Shown here: one piece after another, positions 20,520 to 30,966 of the stretch
Numbering within the stretch: position 1 is the stretch's first letter
Layout of the letters: each line of letters opens with the position of its first letter
Assembly: GCF_001642475.1 (NCBI RefSeq)
Contig: NW_019173932.1
Coordinates: forward strand, 620,001-684,000
Length of the DNA stretch: 64,000 nucleotides
Direction of reading: 5' to 3'
From: Fonsecaea monophora
Taxonomy: Eukaryota; Ascomycota; Eurotiomycetes; Chaetothyriales; Herpotrichiellaceae
Translations under genes and position numbers: made by a program
The notes under the pieces: model-generated
Databases searched by the model: none
Told to the model about the DNA's origin: nothing
Seen by the model: the letters and a program-made list of their open reading frames with translations, nothing else

Positions 20520-22382
20520 ATGCTCTCAAACATCTCAAGATATTCAAAGTCGAGGCCAAACCTCTTCAGCCTCGTACACTCTGCAACCATGACTACTTCA
20601 TCGTCTCTCGAGGCACCTATTGCCCAGACCGTTGGGAATCTAGCCTCAGTCACCAATCCTCAGACTCCTCATACCCATCGACCCACATACACTCACGCAA
20701 CCGCTCATGTCCCCAATCGGGCGGCTCACTTTGACACCTCTCTTTCTGTCCCAGTCCGGAAGTACCTCCAGACGTATGGTCTCACTCCTCCTCGTGCAGA
20801 GAGTTACGAGATTCAGAAGAAGAGATGTTTGGCACAATTGGCTCTGAAGCCTACAGATCTGGAGAGATTTCTGTACCTGAGCACCATCAGACACAACAAT
20901 GTCCACCTGTTCTACCGTCTGTTGACTGATCACTTCACCGAGTTGACTCCTTTGGTCTACACTCCCACCGTTGGAGAGGCGTGTCAGAAATGGTCACAAA
21001 TCTATCAACAGGCTGAGGGCATGTACCTCAGCTTCGAGGATCGAGGCCATCTTTCGGCTATCATCCAAAATTGGCCTCAATCCAATGTTGAGATCACCGT
21101 CATTACAGATGGCTCCCGCATCCTGGGTCTGGGTGACTTGGGGGTCGGTGGCATGGGTATTCCCATTGGAAAGCTTGCTTTGTACACTGGCTGTGCAGGC
21201 ATCAGACCGGAGGGAACTCTCCCTCTGACCGTCGATTTGGGTACCGGCAATAAAGACCTAAGAGAAGATCCGTTGTACATGGGCAGCCGAAGAGACAAGG
21301 TCACTGCAGAGGAAGAGCAGGAGTTCCTTGATGAGCTGATGGCCGCGCTGAAAGAGCGATGGCCTGATATTGTCATCCAGTTTGAAGATTGGAAGAATCC
21401 ATTTCCCTCCCTTGAGCGCTACCGCCAAGACTATGCCATGTTCAACGACGACATCCAAGGTACTGGAGCTGTCATCATGGGAGGCATGATCGGTGCCATC
21501 AAGGAGTCTGGTGTCTCGCCTAAAGATCATCGTGCGGTCTTCCTGGGCTCGGGCTCAGCTGGCGTTGGTGTGGCTAAGCAGATTGTGGACTACTTCATGC
21601 ATGAGGGACTGACAGAGGAAGAGGCCAAATCTTGCTTCTGGCTTGTCGATAGCAAAGGGCTTGTAACTCAGGACCGAGGTGACAAGCTCGCTGAACACAA
21701 GATCTACTTCTCACGAACGGACAACAACGGACAACAGTTCAAGACCTTGGATGACGTGCTTGAATATGTCAAGCCCACCATTATCATGGGTCTCAGCACG
21801 ATTGGAGGTGCATTCACCCCCGAAATCCTGCAGAAGATGGCCAAGTGGAACAATAGGCCGATCATCTTCCCACTCTCAAATCCATCCTCCAAGTCGGAAT
21901 GCACTTTTGAGGAGGCGATCGTCAATACTGATGGCCGGGCACTGTTTGCTTCCGGCTCTCCATTCCAGCCTGTCGTGTACAAGGGTAAGACGTACCATGG
22001 AGGACAGGGCAACAACATGTACGTGTTCCCAGGCATTGGCCTGGGGACCATTCTATCCAAGGCTGTTCAGGTCACGCCCAACATGATCTATGCTTCTGGC
22101 GAAGCTTTGCCGACCATGATAACCGAGGAGGAGAAGGCGCAAGCATTGATGTACCCCTCGATCACACGCATTCGAGATGTTAGTGCTCGTGTGGCGCTGT
22201 ACGTCATCCGGGCGGCACAGAAAGACAATGTGGACCGTCTGCACCATCTGCGCGAGATGAGCGACAGTCAATTGGAAGCATGGATCAAGGACAAAATGTA
22301 CGATCCACACAAGGAGACCCAAGAGCTTGAGAGTGAAGTCCGCAGCCTTGTGCAGGACATTATGACGTCGCCAAAGTTGTGA
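20520..22382 (+). CDS. Malic enzyme (malate dehydrogenase, oxaloacetate-decarboxylating), 620 aa
   Basis: Converts malate to pyruvate and CO2 with NAD(P). A single exon. The first ATG in frame (20520) adds 23 residues rich in Arg, Lys and Ser without acids, which look like a mitochondrial leader. A second ATG at 20589 would give a 597-residue cytosolic form. The N-terminal malic domain is complete (TIRHNNVHLFYRLL, LVYTPTVGEACQ, YLSFEDRGH, GLGDLGVGGMGIPIGK). The metal-binding FNDDIQGTGAV starts at residue 308. The nucleotide-binding glycine motif GSGSAGVG is at about 343, and PLSNPSSKSECTFEEA follows. Cofactor preference cannot be read safely from the motif. The frame is open upstream of 20520 only from a non-ATG start, so the ATG was chosen. 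Confidence 0.95.
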   Translation: MLSNISRYSKSRPNLFSLVHSATMTTSSSLEAPIAQTVGNLASVTNPQTPHTHRPTYTHATAHVPNRAAHFDTSLSVPVRKYLQTYGLTPPRAESYEIQKKRCLAQLALKPTDLERFLYLSTIRHNNVHLFYRLLTDHFTELTPLVYTPTVGEACQKWSQIYQQAEGMYLSFEDRGHLSAIIQNWPQSNVEITVITDGSRILGLGDLGVGGMGIPIGKLALYTGCAGIRPEGTLPLTVDLGTGNKDLREDPLYMGSRRDKVTAEEEQEFLDELMAALKERWPDIVIQFEDWKNPFPSLERYRQDYAMFNDDIQGTGAVIMGGMIGAIKESGVSPKDHRAVFLGSGSAGVGVAKQIVDYFMHEGLTEEEAKSCFWLVDSKGLVTQDRGDKLAEHKIYFSRTDNNGQQFKTLDDVLEYVKPTIIMGLSTIGGAFTPEILQKMAKWNNRPIIFPLSNPSSKSECTFEEAIVNTDGRALFASGSPFQPVVYKGKTYHGGQGNNMYVFPGIGLGTILSKAVQVTPNMIYASGEALPTMITEEEKAQALMYPSITRIRDVSARVALYVIRAAQKDNVDRLHHLREMSDSQLEAWIKDKMYDPHKETQELESEVRSLVQDIMTSPKL

Positions 22383-23160
22383 GCGATGGTGGAGACAAGC
22401 GGGTGGATCTAGGTCTGATGTTTAGCGAACTTGCGGTCCTGCGTGGCACTTTCACGCTGGATGTCTGTTTTTACCAAAGTGTATGTCATATGCGAGGTAT
22501 ATGTGGATAGGCTTGGGCTGCAGAGCAAGCCACCGTGGACTGCTTTGCAGGAAAAGGATACGATGGGGACTCGTGGGCAAAGCCGGAAGTCACTTTTAGG
22601 TACAAATGCTCGAAGCTGGTAGGACATCATCTGGCCCAATTGCCAGACTCCAGATTTCCATATTGGTCAATAATTCACTGCTCCTGCGTCTACAGTGTCG
22701 ACATGGAGACATTGGGTTCCTTGGAGTAATTGCATTCCTCGATTGATGGTGAGACTTAAATGCCGAAGTTCTCCCTGTTGCTGTGGCTACTTGGCCGCCA
22801 AGGGATTCAACCTCCGATTGTCGTTTCCCGCAAGAAGGATCACCGACTTATGATGATGATGGAACACGCAGGCGTGATCTTTCATATCGAATTCAGCCTG
22901 TGCAAACACTTCTGCCATACAATTGTTCCATCTTCGTTGCATTCCTGCGCGAGCAACTTTGTTTGTCCATATTGACCGCGCCTTGAAGAGAGGAAGGCGG
23001 TCGCTCGATTGTCTGTGAGTAGGGCGCCAGACACAACTTCACATCTTCAGGACACTTTGACCACTGACTCCTGGAATGTGCAGTAGATATCGCCGCGTCC
23101 TGATAGAGATTTGACCTGCAATCTCTCCCACAGTTGAAGACCAGATCACTATCCTCCCGC
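22383..23160. other. Intergenic region between malic enzyme and MOB1
   Basis: 780 bp holding the 3' end of malic enzyme and the MOB1 promoter. No gene, repeat or structured RNA was recognised. Confidence 0.5.
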
Positions 23161-24221
23161 ATGGCTTCATTTCTGACCACCATGTACGAGTTTCTCAATT
23201 CCTCTCCCACTCCACAGCCTCTATCCCCTCATTTGACCTTGAAACAATCCTCTTCATGCATTACCATCAACTCCTACACCTCTTGTGACAAAAGTGAAGA
23301 AAAGGAGGCTTCAAACACAGCCACGGCTTCACCCAGCACGCCTTCCCGCGCCGTCCAACTCCTCCGTCTGGGCCTGTTTTCTTCCCCTTCCTCGAACAAT
23401 GTTGACCGAAGTTCTTCACCATCTAGCAATGCCCGCACTCGAGGCCAGTTCAAACCGCAACGCGCCAACAAGGGAACCTCAAGCTATCAGCTGAGACAAT
23501 TCGCCGAAGCGACCCTGGGAAGCGGCAGCCTGAGAAAGGCTGTCAAATTGCCCGAGGGAGAAGATCTGAACGAGTGGCTCGCAGTGAACGGTAAGGTTAC
23601 ATGCCTCCCAGCCAGGGTCATATAAGAGATTTTGCAGAGAGGAGTCGCTGACAGGATGACAGTGGTCGATTTCTACAATCAGATCAACCTGCTTTATGGA
23701 TCAATCACAGAATTCTGCTCACCACAATCTTGCCCAGAGATGAAAGCCACTGATGAGTATGTTGACCCTATATTTGGCGAATCTTGCGCCACGTTTACCG
23801 CAGCACTCAACTTGCGACCTCTAACGCTGCATGTAGGTTCGAATATCTTTGGCAAGATGCCGCGACCGGCTTCCCCAAGCCCACTAAAATGCCAGCCCCG
23901 GAATACATTGAACATCTCATGACCTGGGTGCAGTCGAATATCGACAACGAGAGCACCTTCCCCTCCCGAATCGGCGTCCCATTCCCTAAACATTTCCCCT
24001 CGACGGTACGACAACTCTTCAAGCGTCTCTACCGCGTGTACGCACACATCTATTGCCACCATTATCAAGTCATTGTGCACCTCGGGCTGGAGCCGCACCT
24101 GAACACGAGTTTCAAGCACTTCGTGCTATTCGTGGATGAACACGGTCTTGAAAAGGGCGGGGGCAAGGATTACTGGGGGCCTCTCGGGGATTTGGTGGAG
24201 AGCATGTTGAAGAGTGATTGA
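23161..24221 (+). CDS. MOB1: Mob1 family kinase activator, 221 aa
   Basis: Regulatory partner of NDR/LATS kinases (Dbf2/Sid2 type) that controls septation and mitotic exit. Four exons: 23161-23183, 23427-23590, 23663-23756 and 23837-24221. All phases fit and the joined protein has the usual Mob1 length. The first exon encodes MASFLTT and splices by a GTACGA donor to NARTRGQFKPQRANKGTSSY. The conserved blocks follow: YQLRQFAEATLGSGSLR, LPEGEDLNEWLAVN, VVDFYNQINLLYGSITEFC, CPEMKATDEFEYLWQD, YRVYAHIYCHHY and LNTSFKHFVLF. The Zn-binding Cys/Cys/His/His set is present (FCSPQSCPEM and AHIYCHHYQ). The 243-nt first intron is a multiple of three with no in-frame stop, so a retained-intron isoform with an 81-residue Ser/Thr/Pro insert is possible. 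Confidence 0.95.
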
Positions 24222-25142
24222 GCCGCCTTCCCTCGGTCCGAGATGCGGGAGTCTATGTGGTTGCGGAAGTCATGCTTGATGATACGAAGGTTGGGTTGCG
24301 TTTCAAGGAGACAGACGAGAACATGGGACAGGGTGTAATGGAACGGTCAGCGAGGCGTTTTCACGGGTAGTTGACGGGCAATGGTGGGCTTTGAGCTCCA
24401 TGGGAGACGGATACCTGGGATTAGATTCCGTTTATGTTTTGTTTGATTGATCAACATGCACAATGGATTCTTTCTTGCCTGATAACCACACATTCAGGGA
24501 AGGTGGTGGCGCAGCTCGAGACATTGGCTACTCAGGCAAGAATACTACGGACGACGAAAAGCGTCACGGGCTGACCCGAGGCGGATGGGATGGGAAGGGA
24601 CGGGACACTGGAAACAGACAAGATATGCTACGATACTGCATTCACGGGCGTTGTAATAAAGTCGCAGTCACGCGCACACGCACACACAAGCACGCAAGGG
24701 AGATCTTGTCCATCCGAATTTTGTTTCCACTTGGTCTTTTCCGGGATCTCTTGCTTTTGTTTTTCTTTTCCCGCTCTCTTCTCTTCTGCCCTCCCACCCG
24801 TTCATTCATTTGCCTGGACGGGATAACCCGGCATAAGGTTGTGACGGGCTCTGCACTGCGGTGCGTGGTCCGCAGACATGGCAGTTTTGGGTTTTCTGTC
24901 AATAGGAAAGGTAATGATCCGAATCCGAGCCCGATGAGGTCTTCCTTTTGCTTTTCCTTTCTTCGCCATCGTACAAGTACAATTGAAGGCTGGGCTGGGA
25001 CCACCGATGGAAAGAGATCACAGCACAGCACAATGTAGTGTGGCCGGAGCTGGTCCACGGCTATAGCGAGCGCGGTGCTCGCTGCCTCAATTTGGTCCCA
25101 AGCTCCAGGTAGGTCTAAACACATAGACGCAGGCGGGCATCA
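24222..25142. other. Convergent 3' intergenic region
   Basis: This lies between the 3' ends of MOB1 (+) and the RRM gene (-). A 191-codon plus-strand frame at 24463-25038 is of low complexity with no domain and is not called as a gene. Confidence 0.5.
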
Positions 25143-26578
25143 CTAGTACCCTCCTCTCCTTGGATAACCACCATGTCCGAACCCGCCTGGTGCGCCGCCT
25201 CGCCGACCGCCACGCATCCCGTCGTCGCCGTATATCCGACCGCCACCTCGTGGGAAGGGCCCTGGTGCACCACCGCCAAACATCCCTCTCCCGAATCCGG
25301 GACCTCCGCCGACTCCATTGCCGTAGTGTGAGGGTCGTGAGTTGTAGGCATCAAGTCTGTCACCTCGACGATAGGAGCCGTGGCCCGCAGGTCGAGGATC
25401 GCGACGGTCATAGCGATCTCGATCTCTATCCCGATCCCGCTCTCGATCGCGGTCGCGCTCACGATCACGTTCTCTCTCTCGCTCTCGTTCCTGTTCGTGG
25501 TCATTGTCATGGCTACGCTCGTAGTTGCGATCTCGATCTCGTCGATCATCGTCTCTCCTTCGGTCAGTGTGACGCGTATGTGTATCCGAAGACTGCGGCT
25601 TTTCGACTCCGTAGCGTCTATCTTGAACGTCCGCTTCAGCGTTTTTAGGGTCTAGGTTGCGTCGATCGTCGAAAGAGGTCGCGGCCTCGGTTTCCATCTC
25701 GATGTCTTCCATAGTGATCCCATTATCTGGGAGACGTTGTGTTTCTGATATCAGCGATTCAGGTGCGGGATTGGAGGCGAGTTGGTTGGATTGTGAAGTA
25801 GCTGCAGAATCTAGTCCAGATCTTTTGAGGAAGAGCCGCAAGATACGTCCGTCTGCCTTTTGGTTGTTGTAAGTGGATATAATCTGCTCCGCAATCTGCT
25901 TCTCAGTAAACACCAGCTCCGCGACCACAACTGGACTTGTCTTGACAAGGCGACATGAGATCATTCCGCTAACGCCATTCTCGTCCAAAGTTTCACCCTG
26001 TAGCGCAGATTCGATATCGGCGGCCGTGGTACCGGGCGCGAAATTGCTGGCCTCTACCACGAAGCGCCCCGCCTTGCCTCTGATGCTTATGCCTGAGCCT
26101 CTTGTATTTGGTTGAGAGGAAACAATGTTCGCATCTGAAGACTCGAGAGCAAAGGCGAGGCGAGATGAGCGTGCAGTTTGAGGGGTGGTCGAGGAGGGCC
26201 GTGAGGGTGGAGTGGATAGAATGTTACGGGAAGAGCCTGAACTTGTAACAGACGAAGATCGCTATACCGGCCGCTCCCATCAGCAAGGACACCGGACAAC
26301 ACCTCCAGCTTGACGGGGCTTTCTGCTTAGTTATACCTTTGTGATGCGACTCGCAAGGTCTGGCGTCCTTAAAGAGCCTTTGCTTGCGCTCCTCGGGATG
26401 TTCTTGTTCGCTTTGTTTCTACCAAAGATCTCATTTGCTAGAGCTTCATTCTTTTTGCGCTGCCGGTCTGCAAGTCCCGTTAGGCGGTCGGTCCGTCAAG
26501 CGCAAAGAGGAGTACGGGGAGCGAAATACCAGCCTGAATGATTGCATCAAAATCGGCCGCGACTTTTGGGTCGGACAT
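25143..26578 (-). CDS. RRM-domain RNA-binding protein with RE/RD-rich and RGG tail, 432 aa
   Basis: Three exons: 26530-26578, 26337-26467 and 25143-26261. The introns are 62 and 75 nt, and the phases are 1 then 0. The N-terminus MSDPKVAADFDAIIQA joins to DRQRKKNEALANEIFGRN, a head typical of an Aspergillus RNA-binding family. An RRM-like domain spans about residues 126-205 (RFVVEASNFAPGTTAADIES, VAELVFTEKQIAEQIISTYN, ADGRILRLFLKR). Then comes a strongly charged RE/RD/RS-like stretch (about 285-345) and a Gly/Arg/Tyr-rich RGG tail ending RGGY. Expected to be a nuclear mRNA-binding protein of the mRNP export or splicing type. The head and RRM recall a Yra1/ALY-like arrangement, but I am not sure of orthology. 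Confidence 0.88.
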
Positions 26579-27140
26579 GTTAGGCGGAGTGCGGTGCGGA
26601 AGGAGAGATCAGTGGTTGTCAGGCGGACCATGGGAGGGGAGAATTGGTAGTTAGCCAGGCAATCAGGTAAGGGTGATCTAGATTCGCATGGGCAAGCGAC
26701 AAAATTTACAGACCAGGAGAAGCCGCAGTTGGAGACGACAACAAGTTGCCTCTTTACAACATGCGGGCGCAGGCCAGGGACCCGCCCTGCCGCCTTTACT
26801 GCGCTCGCTGTGGGCGCAGCCTTGGCATTATCAAAATGCTCCCTTCCACCAGCACCGAGACCCTGAACAACAAGTCTTTACCTTTCCCTCTCCAAACGCC
26901 TTCACCTTAAGGCATCTTGGATACCAGACCTATTGAACGCATCCCTAATTGAACCTCGAATTCATCCATCTACCAAAGGGTTTGCTCAGCATGGGCTCAA
27001 AACACGAGCAGTCAACTCAAGGTTGAAGGTGAGGACCCAAGGTATGTCCTGGGTCAGATCTACCAGTGTCTCTAAACTTCTATTCTCATGAAAGGCGGCA
27101 TGGAAACTGACTCAGCTATAAAGAGAATATGAGTACCAGC
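26579..27140. other. Intergenic region between the RRM gene and the O-methyltransferase
   Basis: 560 bp with the RRM gene promoter at the left and the O-methyltransferase 3' end at the right. An 82-codon plus-strand frame (26688-26936) shows no domain. This is the left boundary of the accessory island. Confidence 0.45.
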
Positions 27141-28700
27141 TCAAGCCAGTTCTGCTTCAATCACGCTCTGGTCAAACTGACTGTAGCTCCAGATCCCGTT
27201 GACTTTCAACCCAATCTCGGGATCTTCAATCAGTGTCTTCCACTGACCCTCTGACCTCTCACTCGCGGCGTAAAAGGACATCATTTCCCAATCGAGAGCT
27301 GTCAGCGTCGAGGCCACAGCCTTGTCGGGAAGCACGAAATCCCATATGATAAGTTTGGAGTGCCCCTTCTTCATTGCTCGAGCGATGTTCTTCAGAATCA
27401 GCTGTGCCCTGTCGTCGGGATAGTCATGGATGATACTGTGCAAGAAATACGTTCTCGCCCCTGCAAGTCATTTAACGTGTATTCCAGACGAAATGGCTAT
27501 AGCCTTGGGAGTGGCTTCGTGCACAAAACAGAATCGTTACTGTACTTACCTTGTACGGGTTGTGGGGTGAAAAAGTCATGGGCGATTGCGCGAATCCCAG
27601 CCTTCAAGCTATTCTCGGGGATCGATTCGATAACTTCAGCACGATCTTGAAGGACCAGATACCCTGGGAAGGTATCGAACGGGTGTCGAACGAGAAACTT
27701 CTCCAGATCGTGCCCTACACTACCTCCGAGATCCACCAGAAAGACGGAATCATCGTCGCCCGTCACGCCTTGTATTAGTCGTTCCTTCACAGGATAGAAT
27801 CCCAAGTCGTCGTCGGACCAGTGCGGCCGGTCGAGCATCCACGTAGCCATCATACTGGCAAGTCCATGGGTCTGGCCCTGTTGCGCGAATATGTCTAAGA
27901 TATGCGTTTTCCCCTTTGCATTGAATGTATGTTGCGTCGGTGTGTCGAGTGCATTGGTTGGGCTTGTATAGCCATTCTCCGCAAAGAACTCGGCTGTCTT
28001 CAGGTTAATCGGGATGCAGATATCGTGCCTATATTCTCCAGCACCCCGGTCATATTATCAGCTTCATGTGAAGGGGATCAGGTTATCGCTTCGCGTCAAG
28101 TAACGCACATCAAAACAATGCTTTCCCTAAAGATGGATTTCGTCATGGCTTGTGCAAAAGGATTTGGCACGTAGCTGTTTGCATCGACTTGACGGAGGGT
28201 GTTCATCGCAGCGAGATGCTTCATCATTCGGTCTAGGAGTCGATGCTCGTGTCAGCACGAAGACAGTGCCCTTCACGAAACCTTGCGTGGTCAATGGGCT
28301 GGCCGAACCAACCAACCATGGCTCCGCTGAGCACGCTGCCGCAATTTGATCACTGGTTTTCGGACAACCCTGGTCTGCAGAAAGATGATCAAAGAGCCGC
28401 AGATCAACAGCCATGCGCAGCGCTGCAAGATGGCTCGGCTGTTTGTGGTTGCTCAGGGTCAGAGAGAAATGCCCATGCCAACGGTAGATGGTACGACATG
28501 CTAACCTCGACCCATGTCATTCTCACCACCGCCTCACTGGGAGTTTCCAGGGTTGCGGCAAGCGACCGACAAGCCTCAACCGCTGCTTCGCGTGCCTTGA
28601 GGTCTCCCGAGCCAAGGGCTTGGACATGCTCGTTCACATCTTGTAAAAGTTTGGAGACGACGTCCATGTCAACATGTGAAGGCAATGAGGGTGGCGCCAT
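27141..28700 (-). CDS. SAM-dependent O-methyltransferase, secondary-metabolism type, 415 aa
   Basis: Five exons, all in phase: 28506-28700, 28309-28438, 28109-28232, 27550-28028 and 27141-27460. Introns are 67-89 nt. The family is the plant-COMT-like fungal OMT group that methylates polyketide or other hydroxyls. The N-terminal dimerisation/winged-helix part keeps PSHLAALRMAVDLRLFDHL and RMMKHLAAMNTLRQV. The SAM site FLVDLGGSVGHD lies at about residues 245-256. The catalytic-loop segment YFLHSIIHDYPDD has its His-Asp pair at about 321-322, and the C-terminus ends VIEAELA, as is usual. Donors are GTTAGC, GTTCGG, GTGCGT and GTAAGT. The donor of intron 2 (GTTCGG) is the least certain. The gene is intact although the neighbouring reductase is not. 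It is divergent from the methyltransferase gene at 28989. Confidence 0.9.
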
Positions 28701-28988
28701 GATACTTCCCGGTCCCGTTTGCGGAATCGCGTCTCAGAAAGGGTTGAAGGTTTATCGCAAAATGGAGCTGGTAACCCCTCTTTCTCAACCTTCGCGATGG
28801 TGCGAAAAGTAGCCGACATCGCCTCGTCGATGGATCACGCTACTAGTTCACAATAGGCTCGGAATCTAGGATCCTTTATCGCCCCTCGATTTCCCCGTCA
28901 CGCCCGGTTCAAACACACTCCTCCGCTTCCCACTCTAAAGCACCTCTAGCTGGCTACTACTCGCACAAGTTAGCCCTTGCTAGACCTG
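28701..28988. promoter_or_regulatory. 288-bp bidirectional promoter between two methyltransferase genes
   Basis: The start codons of the O-methyltransferase (-) and the LaeA-like gene (+) are 288 bp apart. TTTATCGC occurs twice in the same orientation, at 28751-28758 and 28875-28882. Co-regulation is an inference from the layout. Confidence 0.55.
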
Positions 28989-30046
28989 ATGGCAGCCCAC
29001 AATGAGGATCTTATCCATGTCGACGAAACTCAGTCCTTTGAGGACGAAACGTACGCCTCGTTAGTATCAGACGATGCGAGCAGCTACGTGACCTCGATCG
29101 AATCGCACATCCGCCACGGCATCGAGGAAAATGGCCGGCAGTACCCCGCCTACGGCAGAAACATGTACGGCCTCCCCATCGACGAACGGGAGCAGGAGCG
29201 CAACAACATCCAGCACGTCAAATTCCGCCTCATCATCGGTGGGCGGCTGCACCGTGCCCCGATGCTCCCCGCGCCGGCGAGGATATTGGACCTGGGCACC
29301 GGGTCAGGCATCTGGGCCATCGAAGCCGCCGACCAGTACGAGACGGCCTCTGTGACGGGCGTGGACATCGCGCCCGTGCAGCCCGAATGGGTGCCGCCAA
29401 ACTGCCAATTCGAGGTCCAGGACATCGAGGACGAATGGCTCTTCTCCACTACCAACTTCGACTTTATCCACGCGCGCGAGCTTATCATGGCCATCCGCGA
29501 CTGGGACCGGCTGTTCCGACAGGCCTTCGACCACCTCCGGCCCGGTGCGTACATGGAAGTCGGGGGCACGTACCCGACGCCCACGTCGGACGACGGCACG
29601 CTGCCGGCGGACTCGCACCTGAAGGAAGTCCAGAGACTGTTCTTCGAGATGGCCGAGGCCATGGGGGCGTCGCTGAACGCGCCCACGCTGTGGAAGGCGC
29701 AGATGGAGCGCGCCGGCTTCGTCGACGTCTCCGAGTCCGTCTACAAGGTGCCACAGGGCATCTGGCCCAGAGACGCCAGGCTCAAGGAGATCGGCGCCTA
29801 CGAAAACTTCAGCCTCAGGAACGGGCTCGACGCCTACCTGCTTCGCGGCTACACCGCCGTCTTGGGGGGCGATCCCGACGAATTGCAGGTCCTCATTGCC
29901 GAGACGAAACGCGAACTGCGCAATCCGCGAATGCACAGTTATATCTTCTAGTAAGTGCCGACATCGACACCGATAGCAGGAAAGAGAGGAAACGGCTGAC
30001 ATGATTCAGTTACAATGTCTACGGGAGGAAGCCTCTCTCCCTGTAG
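28989..30046 (+). CDS. LaeA-like class I methyltransferase, 332 aa
   Basis: Two exons, 28989-29950 and 30010-30046. The intron is 59 nt (GTAAGT...TTCAG) and splits a Tyr codon. Without splicing the frame ends at TAG exactly at the donor; splicing adds YYNVYGRKPLSL, the usual C-terminus of this family. The SAM motif ILDLGTGSGIWAIE starts at residue 99. It is followed by GVDIAPVQPEWVPPNCQFEV and DIEDEW, then DFIHARELIMAIRDWDRLF and LRPGAYMEVGG, all hallmark blocks. The N-terminus has DDASSYVTSIESHIRHGIEENGRQYPAYG. Family members range from the global regulator LaeA to cluster-specific enzymes; this one is more likely a paralogue than LaeA itself. Third codon positions are strikingly G/C-rich compared with neighbours. 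Confidence 0.9.
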
Positions 30047-30966
30047 TCTTGAACATCAAAGGATTGGATTCTATCTGTGATCCACGAAACTTCCTTCCCC
30101 CTGAGACCATGTCTTAGGACCACCCTGACATCAATGGCCGTCAACGACTCCACTAAAGGAGATTCACGCAGATACCGACACTGTTGAGCAGACGCCGTCC
30201 CTAAGAAGGGTCCCAAAGGAGTACTGCCCAAATGGTGGACCGATGAGTTGAATGTTGTATCGAGACCGATTCGGGACTCGTATCCCTCAAGACAACACAT
30301 CCGCCCGCATCCTAGAGAGCGGCCGTCCTATCTATTATCTCAAAACACCCGCCTCTGCTGTCTGCCTGCCATTGGCGCCAGTTGGTAATGGTGTCGCTCG
30401 GCAAGAATCAGACGCGACTGACCCACCACTTGCAAATTTCAACGTATTCCGCCAGTGTTTGCTTGGTAACATATTTCAGATATTGACGCGCACAAAAGAC
30501 GCGCAATCCTCCTTTCAAAAGTTGTTGGAGGGTGTAAATAGCATGAGAAAGGGGAAACGATGACTGATGGAGGTCATCACGCAAAAGTTGTTTTGTCGTC
30601 GCACTGTATTTTCCTCCACAGCCATGACTTGGAGTATGGAATATCAGGAGACAGCCATCCTCGGAGGGGGGAGACAGGAGGGCTCGGTGATCGAAGTCCT
30701 CGGATTCTCCAAGCGTCCCTTAGAGAAGTAGACTCTAAGAACCAGCACTCCAGCCTGATCCCACCGGTCAACATGTTTTGTACCGGGAGCTAAAAAAAAC
30801 AAAAGGGTGGTCTGTTACCATGAATATAAGAGCAGGATGCATCACTCTACCATAGACTCTGGTATACTGAGAACGGGGACCATAGAACGACCAGTATATA
30901 TACCGTCATGAGATCGCAGCGGCATTTAGTCGCTGTGGATATCTTCTTGTACCCGGAGCTGGACTG
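30047..30966. other. Convergent 3' intergenic region in the accessory island
   Basis: 920 bp between the LaeA-like gene (+) and the transcription-factor-like gene (-). A short A-run (about 30794) and a TATATATA tract (about 30895) are present. No coding signature was recognised. Confidence 0.45.

Noticed and set aside
23134..23625. Continuous 163-codon frame as a separate gene or as MOB1 exon 1
   Set aside because: Splicing 23183 to 23427 gives the family's known N-terminus (MASFLTT-INARTRG); the long frame is better read as a stop-free intron.
24463..25038. 191-codon plus-strand frame between MOB1 and the RRM gene
   Set aside because: Low-complexity Arg/Ser/Phe text, no domain, in a convergent 3' region.
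29304..30002. 232-codon minus-strand frame over the LaeA-like gene
   Set aside because: Open only because the sense gene is G/C-rich at third positions; the sense strand carries all the motifs.
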